A model generated the notes under the pieces. The model made no database searches. It was not told the origin of the DNA and worked only from the letters and a program-made list of their open reading frames with translations. Of a stretch of DNA of 64,000 nucleotides, positions 12,301-20,896 are shown in pieces; position 1 is the stretch's first letter; the number at the start of each line of letters is the position of its first letter. Source of the stretch: Monomorium pharaonis (lineage: Eukaryota; Arthropoda; Insecta; Hymenoptera; Formicidae). A program made the translations under genes and the position numbers. The stretch is from positions 7,476,501 to 7,540,500 of the forward strand of contig NC_050476.1 in NCBI RefSeq assembly GCF_013373865.1, in the 5' to 3' direction.

Positions 12301-14661
12301 CAAAAAAGAGTATTTGATAGAGTCATTAATACCGTGTCAGATAAGAAATCGTTATTACGACTATACGTTAGTGGAGAAGGAGGCACTGGTAAAAGTTTCT
12401 TGATTAAAACTATTAAATGCTGGATAAAACAAAATCTTAATAAGGATACTGCAATAGCAGCGCCTACTGGTATAGCAGCGTTTAATATAAATGGTTTGAC
12501 GGTACATAGATTACTTCAATTACCCGTTGAACATGGTTCTACTCCTAAGTATAAACAATTAGCTGATCACGTATTAAAAGTTTTACGAGCAGACCTTAAA
12601 AATGTTATTCTTTTTATAATTGATGAGGTATCAATGATATCTAATTTGATTTTATTGTACATACATTTTCGATTATCTGAAATATTTGATACTATTGATT
12701 GTGATGATGGTTGGTTTGGTCGAGTGCATATTCTTCTATTTGGAGATTTGCTTCAATTACCTCCTGTACATGAAGATCCTGCCTTTGTAGATTTATCAAA
12801 TATAAAAGTTAAGAAATTTCTTGGTTCCTTAAATGCTGTTAATTTATGGACTACTTTGTTTAATTACGATGAATTAACAATCAATATGCGCCAACAAGGA
12901 GATGGATCTTATCGTGAATTACTTTCGAGAATTCGTATTGGTTTACTGACAAAATCTGATTGTGACATTCTTGAAAAAAGAAAAATCTCTTTTATAGGTA
13001 AATCTTTCGAAGCAAGATTAGGTGAATTATGTAATTTTATTGATAATTTGCCTTCTGATACCGTTTGTTTACTGCCTACTTGTCATATGTGTGATGTTCT
13101 TAACAATGCAATGTTAAGTCGTATTGCTTCAAAGGAAATATTATTAATTGCTGAAGATGAGATTGAATGTATTCCATATATTAAAAAAAGAATAACAAAG
13201 GTATTGGCGGATAATGATGATGATAATAGTAGGACAGCTGGGCTTTTCAAACGAATTACAATTAAAATTGGAGCAAAAATTATGATAAGACGTAACATCG
13301 ATGCCAGTTTAGGTCTTATAAATGGTACAATTGCTACAGTTATTTCAGTTGTGCAAGATCCGTCTACGGATTATGTAGAAAAAATCAAACTTCTTTTACC
13401 ATCTAATTTAGAATATTTTATTGAAAGAGTAAGTGTCAAATTTCAAGTTATGGAAAATGCATTTGTTATTAGGAAACAATTTCCAATATCTTTGAGTTAT
13501 GGTATTACCATTCATAAGGCCCAAGGATTAAGTTTGCAAAATGTTGTTACGGATATAGGTAATTCTGTGTTTAGTTGTGGTCAGATTTATGTTGCATTAT
13601 CCCGAGTGACATCTCTGGATGGATTGCATTTAATTAATTTTGATCCTTCGTGTGTAATAGCTAGTGAAGAGGCAATTATCGAATATAATCGGTTGAAACA
13701 AATACATAAACCGGAAGAACAAGTTATTACTATTTCAAAAGAACGATATCATAAAGTTCACGATATGCCATGGACATTAAGGAAGACAATTACTTCCGTT
13801 CAACAGTCAGATCAAAAAGTTCGACGTAGTACTGCTTGGATTCTACGTGGTTTTCAAAATACTGACAAAGTTTCATGTTATGCAAATGCTGTATTGCAAT
13901 GTTTATTTCATTTAAATATTATTAGAAAACAATTATTTAATTCTGATAAATTAAATGTTTTAAGTATTTTAGCTCACCGATATGAAAATGGAATAAATAA
14001 TTTGAATACCTATGCAATACGAGAATACTTAGGAGAGTATTTTTCAAATTGTATTAAACGAGATGTATTCGATTTTCTTACAGCTCTTTGTACAAAATAC
14101 GATTTTATAAAAGATTTGGTAGAGCATCAAGTTATTCTTACTACTCGATGTAAGTTATGTAGTAATACAAAAGTTACTACGGACAATAATGTTATTCTTT
14201 CAATTCCTATTAACAATTTAAAGAAAAAAAGTTTTAATCTTAATGATTTATTAAATATATCATTTTCACATTGGTTTGAATTACACGATAAATCATGTGA
14301 ACGTTGTGAAGGAAATGAGTTATTAGTTAAGAAAGAAATAAAATTGACAAAACAGATAGTTATTATATGTTTAAGTCTATTTTTATTACAAAATAGTAAT
14401 TTAGTAAAAGTACCACAAAAATTTAATTTATGCGCTATCCCGACAAGTAAAATATTAATAGCTGGACAAGTATATAAAGTTATGAACGCTATATTTCATC
14501 ATGGTTCATGTATTGAAAATGGTCATTTTATAAGTATGTGTAGAGAAGGATCGTATAGCGATTGGATTGAAGCAGATGATGTGCAAGTTACAAAAAAGCA
14601 ATGGCCTAGAGGTGCTAAAGATATTTATATATTATTCTTAGAAAAAGTTGATAATAAATAA
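6313..14661 (+). CDS. Helitron-class Rep/Pif1 helicase with tandem Ulp1-like proteases and a C-terminal USP-like domain
   Basis: One open frame of 2782 residues has no stop, intron signal or frameshift. Domains in order: an Ulp1/C48-type protease (about 8-220; His89, Asp104, Cys147 in NDCGVFAIA); a second copy (about 317-515; His385, Asp400, Cys443 in SDCGVFAIA); basic 17-residue repeats (about 596-675); and a Cys-pair region like that found in many Helitrons (CVSCERLC and CLYCQRKF, about 1047-1100). Next are the HUH nuclease (QHFHMLIW near 1563) with its tyrosine motif (YISKYVSK near 1712), and a Pif1-family helicase (Walker A GEGGTGKS near 2022, IIDEVSM near 2102, GDLLQLPP, VALSRV near 2428). 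Last is a ubiquitin-specific-protease fold (Cys2522 in SCYANAVLQC, two CxxC pairs, His2738 in GHF, Asp near 2760). Rep and helicase would drive rolling-circle transposition; protease targets are unknown. Base composition is far more AT-rich than the host exons. The intact frame suggests recent activity. Confidence 0.95.
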   Translation: MSAKISEQMSLEQRNIIINGDWLNCAHMDHFEQLLKSYSDYRPVETWRIQIPDTIPPMPQNKKHIQILFSISDPLNLYLHDINKSLNGHWVCCYYDTKNIFIYDSLNNKKLHKNYEQFLRQLFPFYCFDKQPVKFPPVQQQPNTNDCGVFAIAFAISLLFNIKPEDVKYDYSLMRSHLVKIFESNVIEHFPQDVKYGFCQKVLPLAVIRARAADAARKCAKSQFDQKNIQQKLNQLQKNYDDGLHENYSKEQNASIKHFFQDSKYVAQKVPLVENVKEIKATCTKRKHEEQLYLLEKSHDSKIKHVNKKKRNEREMILSLEQRSIIAEGRWLNDLHMDHFNYLLKKYSDYEFVETWRIQLMNTIQPIPTNKKHIQILPSTLLGTHWICSYYNTKNIFIYDSLNGKMLSDCQKQFLQKLFPTYDFVKNPVTFFTVQEQPNGSDCGVFAIAFAVSLLFNINPNKVKYDHSLMRSHLIKMFESNTIEHFPQDANYTLQKVLPLAVIKAKNTETVCIRKKCQYKNEQQSILHTAKLNVQLIVDINEDDDNNVNKSLEYQHCSKVENINKENSESYCISRRKRQYKQNLEINCAVKRRRYYQNIKKNIAKQVERYHKNIEKKRAKQLERYHKNGEKNRAKQVERYHKNREKNRAKQVEQYHKNREKNRANKKYCYNQKLEHNRIQKQYRYKKDLVKQRKQKQKRYLINSQCERERQMQYSDRKWLYNKRYYNKKFKSNAIEKNIGQSIIKKYEKFWSKNYIHMRNPVTITDIMNKLDIKNNIERRLEAERILRWSMHIRNNYIHNMYKILAVLKKKAEIHLTLVTECLTIDDKLHALCGISGHTASSENYFIDSTYSEQFTSSQPLITNVKGQIINVLPLVEAQAKKAWLCNTLCKINSLVIDRYKKFLEAINTCTLKKIPELLRKVCQKCTVNDLTDKLGHTQACYINPNLCKAMSLSIQLLSPHFPKVRFIKRLIYRIKADYRKLINLEKALNCGDIDTLNELIILAQDRVNIYKHHQSLTDLSDDDIISKYSKAFKALTKRSMDTPRYVCVSCERLCYKRSVSEISKVKTQLDIPIWRDLMAHIKKLNIDLQYICLYCQRKFRNGLMPAYCILNNLFIQNVPEVISSLNSFEKMLIQRAKAFQTIVKMGTVMNKKLPHRQMVQKVKGRTFHLPLPLEQTMNKICSKTDAINKNNMELYILVRGIPTKAKIIWEEMVNLKKVFDALVWLKRNNHLYKHIILPDTCDGLCSEKNVEFFEVKETENDTDFVSDNDDNDGILLNSKIEMQETKNNAEAIVLNLQGDAMLTQVTDDKDSYYEQYTIYPLYEKKTRESANALYQMLKIEELPLDNREKFLDLLCFPDLYPFGVNGQHETRQIKLYEHEYIKCRLTSKHPQYRLNQQYLFYLLNNANNRQLKRGIYQKLNVTNLRDRYTALEYLQAVQKDLLESDLSTIFSTLRNTAQYWRRPRYDLECMIQHYGPATWFLTLSPGEWMWDDLGQYIREVNGWCNDSSSTSALVARDPVSASRFLDNKFKAMIDFICSEDHPIGEVTHYFWRREYQGRGIQHFHMLIWIKDAPIIGVSSEKEISEFILQHVTCKIPDKNISPLLYERVNSYQQHKHNNYCLRSKKRGRKVGRICRFGFPRSVTDTLCLRDVVSSIAGRKQLKSRSRLYDLPRTEREGYINDYNPPTLTAWNGNMDIQYIGEDSRFINMYISKYVSKAGQCELSEDILDCKNQTNKSIASCLWNIGLRFLNNRECGALEAADTLLGISLYGTDRDTTFKWLDTNQIRYRRVKNVKEVEALDGDSTDIFCASVIDDHYPHRPKKLESMCLYEFMQWYDITKIKPQSKKIKYYKLDNGYYLKRRQRGHLIKHYKYDVKTRPENYFFSLLLMFQPWRKMENLKNDCDTYAESFHKVKLHLVEALQYHEKLEELKKAIETVNELVQQQIDEKQHLSQDDPDNPIGVQNIQAGEAMQDFKDLDGHEEEIDISEMISKLNADQKRVFDRVINTVSDKKSLLRLYVSGEGGTGKSFLIKTIKCWIKQNLNKDTAIAAPTGIAAFNINGLTVHRLLQLPVEHGSTPKYKQLADHVLKVLRADLKNVILFIIDEVSMISNLILLYIHFRLSEIFDTIDCDDGWFGRVHILLFGDLLQLPPVHEDPAFVDLSNIKVKKFLGSLNAVNLWTTLFNYDELTINMRQQGDGSYRELLSRIRIGLLTKSDCDILEKRKISFIGKSFEARLGELCNFIDNLPSDTVCLLPTCHMCDVLNNAMLSRIASKEILLIAEDEIECIPYIKKRITKVLADNDDDNSRTAGLFKRITIKIGAKIMIRRNIDASLGLINGTIATVISVVQDPSTDYVEKIKLLLPSNLEYFIERVSVKFQVMENAFVIRKQFPISLSYGITIHKAQGLSLQNVVTDIGNSVFSCGQIYVALSRVTSLDGLHLINFDPSCVIASEEAIIEYNRLKQIHKPEEQVITISKERYHKVHDMPWTLRKTITSVQQSDQKVRRSTAWILRGFQNTDKVSCYANAVLQCLFHLNIIRKQLFNSDKLNVLSILAHRYENGINNLNTYAIREYLGEYFSNCIKRDVFDFLTALCTKYDFIKDLVEHQVILTTRCKLCSNTKVTTDNNVILSIPINNLKKKSFNLNDLLNISFSHWFELHDKSCERCEGNELLVKKEIKLTKQIVIICLSLFLLQNSNLVKVPQKFNLCAIPTSKILIAGQVYKVMNAIFHHGSCIENGHFISMCREGSYSDWIEADDVQVTKKQWPRGAKDIYILFLEKVDNK

Positions 14662-15060
14662 TATATATTCAGCAAAGTATATATTCTTAATTTAATATAA
14701 ATATTAATAATATTCAGCTTCTTTATAAATATGTTCAGCAATGTAATCATTTAAATTTCTTAATTCATTGATTGATTTTTGTCTTATGTGTAAATGTTTA
14801 AAGTTATATTTGTGGATTCAGCAAAGTATATATTCCTAATTTAATATAAATGTAATTTTTATAAATATTTAAAAAATTGAGAAATTTTGAATTGAGTTGT
14901 TTAATTCATTGATTATTTATTTGTATTATGTGTAAATGTTCTTTTTACACAATAAAGTTGTATTTGTGCATAATGCAATTTATTAATCAATGTTAAAATA
15001 TTACTTTAATTAATCTATGTTACATCATAAGTTATTTTATCTGGGATTTATTTGATACAA
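14662..15060. other. 3' flank of the transposon frame
   Basis: AT-rich sequence with a short direct repeat: a TTCAGCAAAGTATATATTC phrase just after the stop codon recurs about 150 bp later, and a CTTATGTGTAAATGTT phrase is also repeated. An AATAAA follows at about 14950 (CACAATAAAG) and may be the polyadenylation signal. No gene is seen. Confidence 0.4.
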
Positions 15061-16440
15061 AATAAATGTGATATGTATGTATTTAAGTTGAATCAAAAGT
15101 GATTCTTTGCTTTTGGAAAAAAGCTCATATATATATATCTATATTACCTAGGTTGAATTGGTTTAAATTTCATAAAAAGTATTATCTTGAATTTATTTCA
15201 TACATAAATAAATGTGATTTTTTCCATCTAAAGGTATATATTATTTAAGTTGAATTTAATCAAAAGTTTTATCTTGGATTTGTGATTTTTTCCTTAAAAT
15301 AAAAAATCACTTAGTCTATGTTTCAACTTAGGCCTGGTTCCAAAACATGCTTTAAAGGAAAATTTTATTTAAAAATTTATAGTGTTATATTCGTTATATA
15401 AACTTCAACTTCTTAGTAAAATTTTTTTCAAAGAGAAAGTTTTAGAGTGTAACCTTAAGTGATCTATAAACCTAAGTAGTTAAAAAAAAATATAAAATGC
15501 GTGATAATCAAACAAAATTACCTTTTTAAAAAGGTACAAAAAGCGCTAAGTGTGTAGTTTTCCTTTAATAAAAAATTTACAAAATTCAAGATAAAACTTT
15601 TGATCAAATTCAACCTAAGTGATATATGGAATAGAAAAAAATAATTTACTTATGTATCGAATAAGATATTTTTCATTAATTCAATCTAAGTGATACATAC
15701 ATCAAATTCAATCTAAGTGGTCTATAAACACTACAAAATGCGTGATATCTCAACAAAAATTACCTTTTTAAAAAAGGTAAAAAAGGCGCCAAGTGTTTGG
15801 TTTTTCCTTTAAGCAAAAAAATTATTGGATGCAACCTAAGTAATATAAGGAAAAAATCACAAATTTAAGATAAAACTTTTAATCAAATTCAACCTAAGTG
15901 GTATATACTTTTGGATGATTCAATATAAGTATTATATACTAAGTGTGTCAAATTCAACCTAAGTAATATATAGTAAGTGTGTTAAATTTAACTTAAGTAA
16001 TATATAAAAAATTTACAAAATTCAAGATAAAACTTTTGATCAAATTCAACTTAAGTAATATATGCAATAGAAAAAAATAATTTGCTTATGTATCAAATAA
16101 GATATTTTACATTAAATTCAATCTAAGTAATACATACATCAAATTCAATCTAAGTGGTCTATAAACACTATAAAATGTGTGATATCCCAACAAAATTACC
16201 TTTTTAAAAAAGGTAAAAAAAGGCGCCAAGTGTTTGGTTTTTCCTTTAAGCAAAAAAATTATTGGATGGTTCAACTTAAGTAATATAAAAAAAAATTACA
16301 AATTCAAGATAAAACTTAATCAAATTCAACCTATTCCTGAAATTAAAGTTTATACTCACACACACACAAAATAACTTCTCTACAAAAATAGTAATATCTG
16401 AATTTTATTCAACTTAAGTGATATTTTCTTTTAAGGAAAA
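15061..16440. repeat. Interspersed TTCAACCTAAGT repeats with a roughly 437-bp tandem duplication
   Basis: The phrase TCAAATTCAACCTAAGTG and its variants recur many times on either strand. Within this, about 15570-16005 is followed directly by a close copy at about 16006-16440. Both copies carry, in order, AAAATTCAAGATAAAACTT, CTAAGTGGTCTATAAACAC, a small palindrome ACCTTTTTAAAAAAGGT, and GGCGCCAAGTGTTTGG. A more diverged start of a further copy lies near 15480. No coding capacity is seen. Confidence 0.75.
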
Positions 16441-16820
16441 AATTACAAATTCAAAATAGAACTTTTAATCAAATTCAACCTAAGTGGTATATACTTTTGG
16501 ATGGTTCAACCTAAATATTATACTCACACATAAATTAACTTCTCTACAATAATAATGATATCTAAATATTTTGCGCCAATTATAAGAACAAATATTTTTA
16601 TAAAAACTAAAACATTATTACTATTCTTTAGCCAGTTTTTATAATACAAAATTTTTTAGATTTGACACTATAAAATTAAAGTATTACGTTTTTTTTTTCT
16701 ACAAAAGTAATGATATATATAGAAAATGCGCCAACTATAAAGTAGATGTTTATACAAGCTAGAACACCTACTTTATTATGCTTTGGCTGACATTATAGTT
16801 TAATTTTTTATTAAGCCCGT

Positions 16821-16914
16821 ATCAGACTAGAGATTGATATTGAGATTGAAATGAAATATAACCAATTAGTTAGTCAAATTCTAATTCAATCTCAATCTCA
16901 ATCTCTAGTCTGAT
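16821..16914. mobile_element. 94-bp palindromic insertion (left arm copy)
   Basis: The sequence begins ATCAGACTAGAGATTG and ends with its inverse, CAATCTCTAGTCTGAT, around a short AT-rich loop. It looks like a minimal MITE. Its counterpart lies in the other arm of the large inverted repeat, so it was present before that duplication formed. Confidence 0.6.
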
Positions 16915-17280
16915 ATAGCTTTGATTGTCTTAAGTTTGTCTTTAGATACAATTTCGTTAATTACGAAGTATTTTAACGATAAACTTAAGAAGATTCTTAA
17001 ATATAAGATTAAACTATAAATATTAGCCTTTTGTATTAAATATTGGCTGCTGTGCGCCGATACGAGGCTGCTGTGCGCCTGCAAAAAACAATTGTCAGGA
17101 AGTATATTGGCAAAGAGTAAAGAAAATAATATTGAGCTGGTAAATAAGTTTTAATACAAACAAATTATAAATATTACAAATAAATATTTTAATACAAATA
17201 AATATTTTACTACAAAAACTTGGCGCTGCTAAACCGAATAATTTGCCAGCTCTTCCTTTTTCTCTTGTATGTGCATCTGA

Positions 17281-17312
17281 ATGTGTGTGTGTGTGTGCGT
17301 GTGTGTGTGTGT

Positions 17313-17350
<38 letters not shown>
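17281..17350. repeat. GT microsatellite
   Basis: An about 70-bp GT run interrupted by GC and GG steps, inside the spacer of the large inverted repeat. Confidence 0.9.
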
Positions 17351-17353
<3 letters not shown>

Positions 17354-17918
17354 AGTATATAACTTAGTTTATAGAGAAGCGATTTACTTAAGTTTAGTAT
17401 AATATAACTTATTAGTTTATAAGGAAGCGATTTACTTTTAAGAAAGTAGTATCTGTCTCTTATGCGTGCATACGTTCGAATACCTGTCTCTCTCTTTTTC
17501 TTTCTCTCTCTCTCATGCATGCGTGTATGTTATATGTATTGTTTTAATATGTAAGTGAGATTGTAAAAAAATGATTTTGTATTAAAGCAAATTATTCGGT
17601 TTAGCAGCGCCAAGTTTTTGTAGTAAAATATTTATTTGTATTAAAATATTTATTTGTAATATTTATAATTTGTTTGTATTAAAACTTATTTACCAGCTCA
17701 ATATTATTTTCTTTACTCTTTGCCAATATACTTCCTGACAATTGTTTTTTGCAGGCGCACAGCAGCCTCGTATCGGCGCACAGCAGCCAATATTTAATAC
17801 AAAAGGCTAATATTTATAGTTTAATCTTATATTTAAGAATCTTCTTAAGTTTATCGTTAAAATACTTCGTAATTAACGAAATTGTATCTAAAGACAAACT
17901 TAAGACAATCAAAGCTAT

Positions 17919-18012
17919 ATCAGACTAGAGATTGAGATTGAGATTGAATTAGAATTTGACTAACTAATTGGTTATATTTCATTTCAATCTCAATATCAAT
18001 CTCTAGTCTGAT
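17919..18012. mobile_element. 94-bp palindromic insertion (right arm copy)
   Basis: Mirror copy of the palindrome at 16821-16914, with the same ATCAGACTAGAG termini, created by the large inverted duplication rather than by independent insertion. Confidence 0.6.
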
Positions 18013-18647
18013 ACGGGCTTAATAAAAAATTAAACTATAATGTCAGCCAAAGCATAATAAAGTAGGTGTTCTAGCTTGTATAAACATCTACTTTATAGTT
18101 GGCGCATTTTCTATATATATCATTACTTTTGTAGAAAAAAAAAACGTAATACTTTAATTTTATAGTGTCAAATCTAAAAAATTTTGTATTATAAAAACTG
18201 GCTAAAGAATAGTAATAATGTTTTAGTTTTTATAAAAATATTTGTTCTTATAATTGGCGCAAAATATTTAGATATCATTATTATTGTAGAGAAGTTAATT
18301 TATGTGTGAGTATAATATTTAGGTTGAACCATCCAAAAGTATATACCACTTAGGTTGAATTTGATTAAAAGTTCTATTTTGAATTTGTAATTTTTTCCTT
18401 AAAAGAAAATATCACTTAAGTTGAATAAAATTCAGATATTACTATTTTTGTAGAGAAGTTATTTTGTGTGTGTGTGAGTATAAACTTTAATTTCAGGAAT
18501 AGGTTGAATTTGATTAAGTTTTATCTTGAATTTGTAATTTTTTTTTATATTACTTAAGTTGAACCATCCAATAATTTTTTTGCTTAAAGGAAAAACCAAA
18601 CACTTGGCGCCTTTTTTTACCTTTTTTAAAAAGGTAATTTTGTTGGG

Positions 18648-19080
18648 TATATGTGTACGTTAAAATACCCAGTACATAAAATTTTAAATTTTATTTTAAA
18701 TCTAATGTAAATTAAACATTTATATTACATATATTAAATAATCTAAAGTGTTTTAAAAATAGATCGATTTCCTTAATATTCGAATGATACGAGATTAAAA
18801 ACCTATTATATCGTATTCATATGTTCTTTAAGAATTCAAACAGGAAATAAAATTCAGATTGTGATTTTATAATGTAAATGCGAGATGAAAAAATCTTAAT
18901 TAAATTTTATCTGGGCTCCCGCATGATTACAATGACGACGAAATCAATGTCAAACTGATCTGTTTATTAAACCGTGTCACATTTCCAAAACTTTCATTCG
19001 ATCTCTTTAATTGATCTTTGAAATTGTAAATCTAAGTAAATTTAAACGATGGGAATTTCCATCGAATTTTTGAAGGCCGA
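18648..19080. other. AT-rich junction, nothing identified
   Basis: This lies immediately outside the right arm of the inverted repeat. It is AT-rich with no repeat match noticed and no gene. Confidence 0.3.
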
Positions 19081-19499
19081 AGTCATAAAGAGCGAGCTTT
19101 GGCGCGAGCGAAATTTTCATTTGGCCATCGGACTGCGGTCGTTACATACGTTACGTACATACGTATGTACATATATATGTGGTGCACGCATCCGCGCGCA
19201 CGTGTGCCCCTGAGACGCGGAGTGTGCGTATCGTGTGGACGGGTTGGGTACGGAGAAGAGAAGTGTATACCTCCACTGCCATTCGAGAGTATTATTGCGG
19301 TGCTGGCCGGTCGGCGACGAGCGAACGGTAGATATATCAGCGAGTTGGCGTTTATGTGGCGACCAACTGTCGAGTTAATATTCACGCGATTCGGAGCTGA
19401 CCCTCTTCTCTCCCCTCGTTCACCTCCACCGTGCACTTCTGTATCCTCGTTCCGAGCACGCGTCGACGACGTCGCGAAATTCTCGATTTCAACCCCCGA

Positions 19500-19531
<32 letters not shown>

Positions 19532-19660
19532 CTCTTACCCCTGAAGCGGGTTGCCTCGCCGTAACAACTCCCGGCGCGTATCCTCTCACGCGAAATTTAG
19601 TACGTTATGTTGGTGAAAATTCTAATTATATTTGTTTCCATGCAGACTTGAGATTTGCGA
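19081..19660 (+). promoter_or_regulatory. GC- and CpG-rich segment, possible promoter or 5' UTR region
   Basis: Composition rises sharply from AT-rich to GC- and CpG-rich here, with a CT run at about 19500-19528. It lies 1.2 kb upstream of the signal-peptide exon of the immunoglobulin gene, which is itself preceded by a possible acceptor (TTTTGTTACAG at about 20881-20891). A 5' UTR exon in this segment is therefore plausible. The frames on both strands (19099-19665 on +, 19083-19589 on -) show no recognisable domain. This is inference. Confidence 0.3.
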
Positions 19661-20311
19661 AATAACAGATAACTGATTTGTTACGTCGTGCCTGCTATTT
19701 TTTCATCTACAAAGTTTCTCACCTTTGAACTTCTAAATGTGTCTTTTGCAAGAGCATTTTTATAAGTTTTTTATAGGTTTTATATCGGTTTTTTTTTCTA
19801 GTCAATTAATTTATGTTTATTTAATTTTTTAAAAGCAGTGAGAATGCATACGAATTTTTTTTACCTTTCTGGTTTTTATTTGATTAATATATATTGCAAA
19901 TTTTAATAAAAATATCAAAATAATAAGTCTTTTCTGTTTCAAATTAACCTTTTTTTTTCTCGTTCTTTTTTTAATTATTTGTGTTACTTATTTTCATTGT
20001 GTTACATATTTGTAAATTATTGCCTATTGATGTAGAAGAAAAATATAGTTGAAAATCACCGTCATTAATATTCACAACATCACAATCCAGAAATAATCGT
20101 TTCAGTAAAAGAATTTTCTGTTACATTGATTCTGTTACATTGATCATGTATATTCATATTAATTCTAAATTATAAATTTTTTTGTAACTGAATTATTTCA
20201 AAGCTATAAAAATTAGTGCTTTAAATAAATGATAGATGAATAAAAATTTTTAATAAAAAAGTTTAAAAGGGGATGTTACTAATTTTTAACTCGTTTAATA
20301 TGAATTAATAA

Positions 20312-20780
20312 ACTTTTTCTGAATCGACTAACTGGCAATCCGTTTATTAGATACACAACGTTTCGACCATTGATTTTGGTTCTCTTCAGGTGCAAGTGAG
20401 ATGTTTAATTACGACATAACAGTTTGACAATTTCGGACCAACGAAGAATAAAACATGTTATGTCCAACGTTAGTAAAATTGACAATATAGGATCATCTCA
20501 CTGACTCGTTACTTGGTTGACGTGATTTACCATGTTTCTGCGTATTATAATATAATTTCTGCGCAGTACAATATACATTATGCATATTCTTAATTTACAT
20601 TGAGTTTATATTGTCAATTTTACTAACGTTGGACATAACAATGTTTTCTTCGTTGGTCCGAAATTATCAAACTGTTACGTCGTAATTGAACATCTCACTT
20701 GCACCTGAAGAGGATCAAAATCAAATCGAAACGTTGTGTATCTAATAAACGGATTGTCAGTTAGTCGAGCCAGAAAAAGT
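20312..20780. mobile_element. Palindromic MITE with about 180-bp inverted arms
   Basis: Both ends read ACTTTTTCTG, then CGACTAACTG, CAATCCGTTTATTAGATAC and ACAACGTTTCGA in inverted orientation. The arms extend about 180 bp (20312-20494 against 20607-20780) with few mismatches. A flanking TA is possible on each side. No transposase is present. It sits just upstream of the first coding exon of the immunoglobulin gene. Confidence 0.8.
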
Positions 20781-20896
20781 ATATTAATTTATTTTATATA
20801 CCATTGGCGATAAAAACAGCAACATTTTATATTCGTCTAATATGTTTAACCCAGTGCTTTCTTTCAAGGTATTTCGCATTTTTTGTTACAGTACGC

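Larger units (their letters stand above)
4140..18647 (+). mobile_element. Helitron-like autonomous element with complex flanks (limits approximate)
   Basis: I group the 2782-codon Rep/helicase frame, the minisatellite before it, the collinear flank modules on both sides and the large inverted repeat at the right as one composite element. What is seen directly is the intact frame and the shared flanking phrases. The outer limits are inferred: the right limit is where the inverted arm stops matching (18647), and the left limit is where similarity to the downstream flank begins. I did not find a convincing TC start or a hairpin plus CTRR end, which classical Helitrons carry. The element may therefore be a Helentron-type variant or have rearranged ends. 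Confidence 0.5.
16186..18647. repeat. Near-perfect 1061-bp inverted repeat around a 340-bp spacer
   Basis: The left arm (16186-17246) and right arm (17587-18647) are reverse complements. Matched landmarks at the outer end, middle and inner end all give the same coordinate sum (34833), so the arms have no net indel; every stretch I compared matched. The left arm continues outward into the tandem-repeat region, whereas the right arm stops abruptly at 18647. The structure thus looks like an inverted duplication of the transposon flank. The spacer (17247-17586) holds a GT microsatellite. Confidence 0.92.

Noticed and set aside
17095..17520. Minus-strand frame with runs of Thr-His and the + strand frame with runs of Cys-Val
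   Set aside because: Both are translations of the GT microsatellite in the inverted-repeat spacer.
19083..19665. Overlapping 168- and 188-codon frames on opposite strands
   Set aside because: GC-rich DNA gives few stops; there is a CT microsatellite inside, and no domain or splice context.
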